Positions 47,206 through 52,398 of a stretch of DNA of 52,398 bases are shown here, one piece after another (the stretch's first letter is position 1; each line of letters starts with the position of its first letter). This DNA is from Candidatus Frackibacter sp. WG13. Lineage in GTDB: Bacteria > Bacillota > Halanaerobiia > Halobacteroidales > Acetohalobiaceae. The DNA lies in NCBI RefSeq assembly GCF_900114655.1, contig NZ_FOTT01000021.1, positions 1-52,398 of the forward strand, given 5' to 3'. The notes under the pieces are model-generated. The model searched no databases. It saw nothing but the letters and a program-made list of their open reading frames with translations, and was not told the DNA's origin. The position numbers were made by a program, and so were the translations under genes.

Positions 47206-49326
47206 ATGAGTGCGAAGCAAATGATATTAAATTTCATGAGAAATGAAGCCTATAAACCATTGACAGCAGAAGAATTATTGGCTGCTTTTGAGATACCTAA
47301 GGAAGAGCAAGATAGGTTTATCGATATTATAGAGCGGATGGAAGAGAATGGTGAGATAGTAAAGACAAGAAGAGGAAGGTATGGCGTTCCTGATAGGATG
47401 AATTTAGTCGTTGGTAGATTAGAACGCCATAGTAAGGGATTTGGTTTCTTGATTCCGGATGATATAGAGAAAGAAGACGTCTATATTAGTGCTAGTGATA
47501 TGAATGGAGCAATGAATAACGATCACATAATTGTAAGAATAAAAGGTACTAAAAGTGGTAAGAAGCTATCAGGAGAAGTTATTAGAATTTTAGACAGACA
47601 TAATAAAACGATTGTAGGAAGTTTTGAATCAAGTCGTAATTTTGGATTTGTAGTTCCAGATGACTCTCATATTTACTATGATATTTTTGTGCCACAAAAG
47701 GAGATTAATGGGGCAAGACAGAACCAGAAAGTGGTTGTTGAGATTACACGGTGGCCAGAAGAACGTCGTAATCCGGAAGGCAAGATTATTGAAATACTAG
47801 GTGATTTAGGTGAACCAGGAGTAGATATAGAAGCAATTATCCGTAAATTAGAGCTTCCTAAAGATTTCCCAGAAGAGGTTAAGGAATATGTACGAGATAT
47901 ACCAGAGACGATTCCAGAAAACGAATCAGAACGTAGAAAAGATTTACGAAATTTAAAGATGGTAACTATCGACGGCGAAGATGCTAAAGACTTTGATGAT
48001 GCAGTTTCAATTGAGAAGTTAGATGGGGATAAAGTAAGGCTTGGAGTTCATATTGCTGATGTTTCGTATTATGTTAAAGAGAATACAGTCTTAGATGAAG
48101 AAGCAAGGACTAGGGCTACAAGTATCTATCTAGTAGACCGTGTGATTCCTATGCTACCAGAGAAGTTATCTAATAATCTATGTAGTCTTCGGTCTGGTGA
48201 GGATAGATTGGCAATGACAGTTCTGATGACTTACGATTTGGAAAGTGGAGACTTACTTGACCATGAAATATTAGAAAGTATTATTAATGTTAATCATCGT
48301 CTGACTTACAATAAAGTAAGAGAGATCTTGGTTAATGAAGATGAAGATTTGATTGCAGAATATAATGACTTCATTGATGAGTTAAGGTTGATGGAGGAAT
48401 TATGTAAAGAGTTGCGTGAAGGCAGGGTTGAGGAAGGTAGTATTGATTTTGATTTTCCAGAATCAAGAGTAATATTAAATGAAGATGGAAAACCGATAGA
48501 TATTATTAAAGTGGAGAGAAGTATAGCTGAGAAGTTGATTGAGGAGTTTATGATAGCTACTAATCGAGTGGTGGCTGAGGAGATATACTGGCGGGAAGTT
48601 CCTTTTATTTATCGAGTTCACGATTATCCTGACCAGAGCGATTTAGAAGCGTTAAATGAATTTATTCATAATTTTGGTTATCATATTAAAGGTATCAGTG
48701 ATGAGACACATCCTAAAGCATTGCAGACAGTCTTAAAAAAGGTTAAAGGAGAAGCTGAAGAAAGGATTATTAATACTGTATTATTACGTTCAATGAAACA
48801 AGCCCATTATGCAGTAAAAAATATAGGTCACTTTGGTTTAGCGGCAGAATATTATTCCCACTTTACGTCACCAATTAGGCGGTATCCTGATTTAGCTATC
48901 CATCGAATTACTAAAAGAGTAATTAATCAAGGGGTTTTAGGTGAAGAGCAGAGTAAGAGATTGGAAGATGATTTATCAAAAGCGGCTAATCACGCTTCAA
49001 TTAGAGAGCGAAAGGCTGCTGACGCAGAGATGGAGTCTAAAGACCTGAAGAAGGTAGAATATATGCAGGGTAAAGAAGGAGAAGTATATGAAGGAATTAT
49101 TAGTGGCATGATGTCTTTTGGTTTCTTTGTGGAACTACCAAATTCAGTAGAAGGGTTAGTCCATGTTAGTAATTTAACTGATGATTATTACACTTATCAC
49201 GAAGATAAGCAGTCTTATATTGGTGAGCGAACAGGAAATATCTATCGTTTAGGAGATGAGGTTAAAGTAGAGGTTTATAAGGTGAATTTAGTTGAAAGAC
49301 AGGTTGATTTAGTACTAGCTGAATAA
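47206..49326 (+). CDS. rnr: Ribonuclease R
   Basis: The 706-residue exoribonuclease has an N-terminal winged helix (1-60), a cold-shock domain (GRLERHSKGFGFLIPDD), a second OB domain, the RNB domain with DGEDAKDFDDAVSIEKLDG, shown as DAKDFDDAVS with its metal Asps, the HFGLAAEYYSHFTSPIRRYPDL stretch (key words YSHFTSPIRRYPD), and a C-terminal S1 domain (GIISGMMSFGFFVELPNSVEG). It degrades structured RNA 3' to 5' and works with SmpB/tmRNA in clearing stalled mRNAs. smpB follows 110 bases on. Confidence 0.96.
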   Translation: MSAKQMILNFMRNEAYKPLTAEELLAAFEIPKEEQDRFIDIIERMEENGEIVKTRRGRYGVPDRMNLVVGRLERHSKGFGFLIPDDIEKEDVYISASDMNGAMNNDHIIVRIKGTKSGKKLSGEVIRILDRHNKTIVGSFESSRNFGFVVPDDSHIYYDIFVPQKEINGARQNQKVVVEITRWPEERRNPEGKIIEILGDLGEPGVDIEAIIRKLELPKDFPEEVKEYVRDIPETIPENESERRKDLRNLKMVTIDGEDAKDFDDAVSIEKLDGDKVRLGVHIADVSYYVKENTVLDEEARTRATSIYLVDRVIPMLPEKLSNNLCSLRSGEDRLAMTVLMTYDLESGDLLDHEILESIINVNHRLTYNKVREILVNEDEDLIAEYNDFIDELRLMEELCKELREGRVEEGSIDFDFPESRVILNEDGKPIDIIKVERSIAEKLIEEFMIATNRVVAEEIYWREVPFIYRVHDYPDQSDLEALNEFIHNFGYHIKGISDETHPKALQTVLKKVKGEAEERIINTVLLRSMKQAHYAVKNIGHFGLAAEYYSHFTSPIRRYPDLAIHRITKRVINQGVLGEEQSKRLEDDLSKAANHASIRERKAADAEMESKDLKKVEYMQGKEGEVYEGIISGMMSFGFFVELPNSVEGLVHVSNLTDDYYTYHEDKQSYIGERTGNIYRLGDEVKVEVYKVNLVERQVDLVLAE

Positions 49327-49373
49327 TTGTAAATAGTTCCCAACTAAAAACCTCGATTTTATTCCGTTTTTCC

Positions 49374-49401
49374 TTGACAGTTAGCTTAGAACTGTTATAA
49401 T
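49374..49401 (+). promoter_or_regulatory. Promoter of smpB (and possibly ssrA)
   Basis: Perfect TTGACA (49374-49379) and TATAAT (49396-49401) with a 16-base spacer, 36 bases before the smpB start. Confidence 0.8.
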
Positions 49402-49436
49402 ATTAAATGCACGCTCTATTAAGGAGTGAATAGACT

Positions 49437-49907
49437 GTGAGTGATAAGAATAAAGTAGTTGCAAGAAATCGCAAAGCAAGACATGAATATCATATTGAAG
49501 AGACTTATGAGGCAGGCATTGTCTTACAGGGGACAGAAGTTAAGTCTATTCGCCAGGGTAGAGTTAACTTAAAAGATAGTTTTGCTATTGTAGAGAGTGG
49601 CGAACTTCTTCTTTATAATATGCATATTGCGCCTTATAGTCATGGTAATCGCTATAATCATGAACCAGAAAGACCTAGAAAGCTCTTAATGCATAAAAAA
49701 GAGATTAGGCGCTTTATTGGTAAGACAAGAGAGAGTGGTTATACTCTAATTCCGCTTAGTGTCTACTTTAAGAGGAATCTGGTAAAGATTGAACTGGCAT
49801 TAGCTAAAGGTAAGAATCTTCATGATAAACGAGAAGATATTAAACGTCGTACTGCTCAACGAGAGATTGAAAGAGCATTTAAGGATGAACAATTGAATAG
49901 ATATTAA
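49437..49907 (+). CDS. smpB: SsrA-binding protein SmpB
   Basis: A GTG start at 49437 follows AAGGAGTGA. The 156-residue OB-fold protein has [43 protein letters not shown] (key GTEVKS), the basic [15 protein letters not shown] and a C-terminal tail that enters the ribosome A site. It delivers tmRNA to stalled ribosomes. Its RNA partner gene starts about 20 bases after the stop. Confidence 0.97.
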   Translation: MSDKNKVVARNRKARHEYHIEETYEAGIVLQGTEVKSIRQGRVNLKDSFAIVESGELLLYNMHIAPYSHGNRYNHEPERPRKLLMHKKEIRRFIGKTRESGYTLIPLSVYFKRNLVKIELALAKGKNLHDKREDIKRRTAQREIERAFKDEQLNRY

Positions 49908-49926
49908 GCTTTCTGCCAAATAATTT

Positions 49927-50283
49927 GGGGGTGTCTTGGGACTCGACTTGAGTATGGACACCGGGAAAGCGAGCCGAGGACTCCTTTCACTCGTAAAATA
50001 CTGGAAACTTAAAATTATCTGCAAACGATAATAATTACGCTTTAGCGGCTGCGTAAGCATCCGTTACACTTATAGGTAACTTGTCTGTGGATGCCTATAA
50101 GTGTCATAACTAGCAGGCTACTCATCCTTTGAAGCTTGTAGAAGGATGGGGAACTTTACAAGCTAGCAACTTTAGATCCTGCTTCTGGGAGCTAGAGTTG
50201 TGATTTTAAAGCAGAAGCTACGCTCGTAGAACCCCGAGTGGAGATACTTAAGGACGGCGGTTCGAATCCGCCCACCTCCACCA
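49927..50283 (+). ncRNA. ssrA: tmRNA (transfer-messenger RNA)
   Basis: The 5' GGGGGTG (49927-49933) pairs with CACCTCC (50273-50279), followed by ACCA, and the T-arm GGTTCGAATCC lies just before it. A GGGACTCGAC stretch follows the 5' acceptor, as in other tmRNAs. The internal reading frame at 50021-50056 is GCA AAC GAT ... GCG TAA, encoding ANDNNYALAAA, whose Ala-Leu-Ala-Ala ending fits a protease tag. About 357 nt, one piece. The genomic CCA is encoded. Confidence 0.95.
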
Positions 50284-50324
50284 AATTATAAATTAATTTA
50301 ATTGTACATAGATTTTAAATTATT

Positions 50325-50350
50325 AGATCACCATTAAGGTGGTCTTTTTT
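50325..50350 (+). terminator. Terminator of ssrA
   Basis: AGATCACC and GGTGGTCT pair over 8 bp (one G-U) around ATTAA, followed by six T residues. Confidence 0.85.
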
Positions 50351-50452
50351 ATTTTATAATTAATTTTAAAGGAAAAATAATAGTCTTTGTCGAAAAAGTA
50401 CTTATAATAGCAATATAACATAAAAATTAAGATTTTGAATAAAAATCTTGCA

Positions 50453-50492
50453 TAATTAATTGTTGACGCCAAAATTTTTGTGTTAATTATGC
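50453..50492. promoter_or_regulatory. Palindrome upstream of the soluble chemoreceptor gene
   Basis: GCATAATTAA and TTAATTATGC are perfect 10-base complements, enclosing TTGTTGACG and a T-rich stretch. The TTGACG inside it could be a -35 element, with a poor -10 after it. The rest of 50351-50540 is AT-rich, with nothing else clear beyond the AAAGGAG ribosome site. Confidence 0.45.
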
Positions 50493-50540
50493 TTGAAATC
50501 TAATTATGAAATTTGCTTAAATAGAAAGGAGTCTGTTAAA

Positions 50541-51380
50541 TTGTCTTATAATTCAGAAGAAATAGATGCATTATTAAAGATTGCTCCACTATTAAATGAA
50601 TTTATGCTAGAGGATATAGGGATACTAATAACGGATACAGAAAAAGTGTTGGCCTATTATCCTGGTGAGAGATTAGACTTTGGAATTAAGGTTGGAGAAG
50701 CAATTGATAAGAATTGGGTAGTAGATGAGGCGCTAAAACAACGGAGAAGGGTTGTAAATGAGGTAGATGAGTCTGTTTGTGGTGTGCCTTATATTGGTGT
50801 TGGTAATCCAATTTTTAATGAGAATGGTACTTTAGTTGGTGGAATTACTATTTCCCAACCAACCGAAAAGAAAGAAAGGTTATTAGCAATGTCTAAAGAT
50901 TTATTAAGTACTACTGAAGAAGTAAATAATCAAGTAGAAGAGATTGCAATTGAAGCAGAAGATATGGTAGAAATGGGAGAGAAATTAGAAGAAATTTCTG
51001 ATGAAACTGAGGCTCGAGTTAGGAATACGGATAATATTGTTGAAATTATTAAAGATATTGCTGATAAGATAAAGATATTAGGGATTAATGCGTCGATTGA
51101 AGCAGCAAGAGTAGGTGAAGAGGGACAAGGATTTGCGGTAGTAGCAAAAGAAGTACAAAATTTAGCAGAGAAAAGTGTTGAGTCAACTACAAATATAGAA
51201 GAGACGCTAGAAAAAGTTAATGAGATTAGTTCAGAGTTAAATAATGTTTCTGAGAAGCTTGCTGAGGCTAGTGATTTACAGGCTAGTGTAGTTAACAAAA
51301 TCCATGCTGAAATGCAGAGTTTGAATGTGCTAGGGAATAAGATTCTAGAGATGGCAGAATCTTTAAGTGATGATGGGTAA
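50541..51380 (+). CDS. Soluble methyl-accepting chemotaxis-type protein
   Basis: A TTG at 50541 nine bases after AGGAG gives 279 residues; the longer frame from an ATG at 50493 has no ribosome site. Residues 1-125 form a small sensor domain (IGILITDTEKVLAYYPGE, CGVPYIGVGNPIFNENG), like those of cytosolic receptors in clostridia. A helical signalling domain follows, with its tip ILGINASIEAARVGEEGQGF. No membrane segment, HAMP or methylation-rich long helices are seen. It probably signals to CheA/CheW in the cytosol; the ligand is unknown. Confidence 0.85.
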   Translation: MSYNSEEIDALLKIAPLLNEFMLEDIGILITDTEKVLAYYPGERLDFGIKVGEAIDKNWVVDEALKQRRRVVNEVDESVCGVPYIGVGNPIFNENGTLVGGITISQPTEKKERLLAMSKDLLSTTEEVNNQVEEIAIEAEDMVEMGEKLEEISDETEARVRNTDNIVEIIKDIADKIKILGINASIEAARVGEEGQGFAVVAKEVQNLAEKSVESTTNIEETLEKVNEISSELNNVSEKLAEASDLQASVVNKIHAEMQSLNVLGNKILEMAESLSDDG

Positions 51381-51397
51381 AAAATTAATGATTACGC

Positions 51398-51426
51398 TTG
51401 CAATTTAATAGATAGTATGGTAAAGT
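51398..51426 (+). promoter_or_regulatory. Promoter of the tRNA-Trp pair
   Basis: TTGCAA (51398-51403) and TAAAGT (51421-51426) have a 17-base spacer, about 38 bases before the first tRNA. Confidence 0.5.
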
Positions 51427-51463
51427 ATTAATTGTGTTAGAGAAATACAGATATATTTAGTGT

Positions 51464-51539
51464 ACGGGTGTAGCTCAATTGGTAGAGCACTGGACTCCAA
51501 ATCCAGGTGTTGCGGGTTCAAGTCCTGCCACCCGTGCCA
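51464..51539 (+). tRNA. tRNA-Trp (CCA), first copy
   Basis: A 76-base cloverleaf: acceptor ACGGGTG pairs with CACCCGT, discriminator G, encoded CCA. D-arm AGCTCAATTGGTAGAGC, anticodon stem CTGGA/TCCAG with anticodon CCA at 51497-51499, T-arm GCGGGTTCAAGTCCTGC. Confidence 0.96.
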
Positions 51540-51575
51540 TTTAACAATTAAAGATAAATTAAGTAAATTTTATGT

Positions 51576-51651
51576 ACGGGTGTAGCTCAATTGGCAGAGC
51601 ACTGGACTCCAAATCCAGGTGCTGCGGGTTCAAATCCTGCCACCCGTGCCA
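51576..51651 (+). tRNA. tRNA-Trp (CCA), second copy
   Basis: Same cloverleaf as the first copy, 36 bases downstream, with anticodon CCA at 51609-51611. It differs from the first in three loop or variable positions (D-loop T to C, variable region T to C, T-loop G to A), so both are structurally sound. Confidence 0.96.
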
Positions 51652-51664
51652 TTTTTATATTTAG

Positions 51665-51692
51665 AAACCCTTGACAGTATAAGGGTTTTATT
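51665..51692 (+). terminator. Terminator of the tRNA-Trp unit
   Basis: AAACCCTT and AAGGGTTT pair perfectly over 8 bp around GACAGTAT, followed by TATT. The hairpin overlaps the -35 element of the next promoter. Confidence 0.6.
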
Positions 51693-51699
51693 ATATAAT
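51671..51699 (+). promoter_or_regulatory. Promoter of the HesB-like gene
   Basis: Perfect TTGACA (51671-51676) and TATAAT (51694-51699) with a 17-base spacer, an ideal sigma-A promoter. It starts 55 bases before the coding region. Near the predicted start, CCCC-TACTAAC-GGGGG (51707-51722) is a G/C palindrome that resembles CsoR-family sites only loosely. Confidence 0.8.
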
Positions 51700-51753
51700 T
51701 TAAATACCCCTACTAACGGGGGAGGGGAAACAAAGATTTAAGGAGTGATTAAT

Positions 51754-52056
51754 ATGTTAACTGTTACTGATAAAGCTGTAACTAAATTTAAAGAATTATT
51801 AGCCGATGAGAATAAGCCAGAAGCTTTAATTAGAGTTTTTTTGCAGTCTATTGGCTGAGGTGGTCCTAACTATGGATTGACTCTTGTAGAGTCAAAAGAT
51901 GAAGATGATAAGGTAGTAGAGGTTAGAAATCTTAAGTTTGTTTTAAGTGAAAAGATGGAAGAGCAGTTAGAGGGAGCGACAATAGATTACAAGAAATCAT
52001 TCTTCGGCAGTGGATTTGCTATTACTGGTGGCAATCAGCCGCAGGGTTCTTGTTAG
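51754..52056 (+). CDS. HesB/IscA-like selenoprotein with an in-frame UGA
   Basis: The frame starts at the ATG behind AAGGAGTGAT and continues to TAG at 52056, with a single in-frame TGA at 51856-51858, codon 35 of 100. The context reads QSIG-U-GGPNYGLTL, where HesB-like proteins have Cys. The downstream half is well conserved in style (SFFGSGFAITGG, ending GSC). Just after the TGA, TTGACTC (51877-51883) and GAGTCAA (51889-51895) form a perfect 7-bp hairpin with loop UUGUA, about 25 bases after the UGA. This suits a bacterial SECIS. Selenocysteine HesB-like proteins are known in some anaerobes. Standard annotation would call this a pseudogene or two ORFs. Confidence 0.85.
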
Positions 52057-52182
52057 TTGCTTTTTAATTAAATTATGATTCCAACACAAAAAGCATATAA
52101 TATTTTCCAATTCATTAAAATATAAATACTAAACTAAGTCTTTTAAATACAATAATAAAAGCATTTAAAACCTCCATAATCG

Positions 52183-52211
52183 TTGATATAACAGTGATTA
52201 TGTGGTATAAT
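52183..52211 (+). promoter_or_regulatory. Promoter of the IS1182-type transposase gene
   Basis: TTGATA (52183-52188) and a perfect TATAAT (52206-52211) with a 17-base spacer. A CATAATC...GATTATG inverted repeat overlaps it. The left end of the IS should lie between 52057 and 52183, but its boundary cannot be set without the other end. Confidence 0.6.
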
Positions 52212-52245
52212 TAGTATAACAAATAATACTAATTGGGGTGCTTTT

Positions 52246-52398
52246 ATGTTTTCTAAAAATGAATTTCAACAACTGTCTTTTAATGATTCTGTCTTAAATA
52301 TGCCCGAATATCTTAAAAAAATACTTCAAGATAGCTGGGCTCATCCTTTTCAGCAGATAATATTTCCTGCAATTGATGAAGATAGATTTGAAGTGCTG
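52246..52398 (+). CDS. N-terminus of an IS1182-family-like transposase (runs off the window)
   Basis: The first 51 codons are visible, starting after TTGGGGTGCTTTT. The start MFSKNEFQQLSFNDSV followed by IFPAIDEDRFEVL fits the conserved N-terminus of IS1182-type DDE transposases. The catalytic domain is outside the window, so integrity is unknown. Confidence 0.75.
   Translation, partial: MFSKNEFQQLSFNDSVLNMPEYLKKILQDSWAHPFQQIIFPAIDEDRFEVL

Noticed and set aside
50387-50394. TTGTCGAA resembling a Spo0A box upstream of the chemoreceptor gene
   Set aside because: A single short match in AT-rich DNA with no nearby matching promoter; expected by chance.
51856-51858. Reading the TGA as a disabling mutation (pseudogene)
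   Set aside because: Both halves stay in one frame, the context is the family's Cys/Sec site and a SECIS-like hairpin follows, so recoding is the better explanation.

Overview
The window is AT-rich DNA from a low-GC Firmicute. The most likely source is an anaerobic halophile of the Halanaerobiales/Halobacteroidaceae type. This is inferred from gene content and protein style: a bacillithiol operon, a membrane pyrophosphatase, a RACo-type corrinoid-activator homologue, GH57-based alpha-glucan genes and a UGA-containing HesB-like gene. No species assignment is possible from the sequence alone. Most genes have strong Shine-Dalgarno sites, and GTG and TTG starts are common.

Layout. (1) 1-1930: the end of an IS200/IS605-type element (tnpB cut by the window edge, tnpA intact) next to the C-terminal stub of a chemotaxis receptor. 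(2) 1946-5571: a copper-homeostasis operon, copA-csoR-rseC-like-copZ, with a clear promoter and a CsoR-type palindrome. (3) 5735-7591: HAD phosphatase and adenosine deaminase. (4) 7592-7919: a gene-free stretch filled by a large, highly structured element of unknown identity. (5) 7920-11396: the complete bacillithiol pathway bshC-bshB1-bshA. (6) 11538-17844: an M24-like protein lacking expected metal ligands, a phosphohexomutase, a DUF1786 protein, a GIY-YIG/DUF123 protein, a nicotinate phosphoribosyltransferase and a ROK sugar kinase. (7) 17948-25827: an alpha-glucan island with glucodextranase-type DOMON protein, starch-binding CBM protein, DUF4912 protein, GH57 branching enzyme, GT4 glycosyltransferase and a nucleotidyltransferase-mutase fusion. 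(8) 25920-29944: an orphan EIIC-like membrane protein, two PHP phosphoesterases, a TPR protein and a c-type-cytochrome-like lipoprotein.

(9) 30040-42596: the classical Firmicute core block rapZ-yvcK-whiA, then rpoN, cggR-gap-pgk-tpiA-gpmI-eno and secG. (10) 42670-47117: membrane pyrophosphatase, RACo-like Fe-S protein and a hotdog thioesterase, inserted between secG and rnr. (11) 47206-50283: rnr, smpB and the tmRNA gene, with smpB only about 20 bases from its RNA partner. (12) 50541-52398: a soluble chemoreceptor, two tandem tRNA-Trp genes, a HesB-like gene with an in-frame UGA followed by a SECIS-like hairpin, and the start of an IS1182-type transposase.

Functional reading. Lower glycolysis is encoded as one CggR-headed block. 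The glucan island and sugar kinase would store and remobilise hexose phosphate that the adjacent mutases handle. Bacillithiol, copper efflux and the HesB-like selenoprotein point to active thiol, metal and sulfur control. The most notable items are the probable selenocysteine gene at 51754-52056 and the unidentified structured element at 7615-7896.
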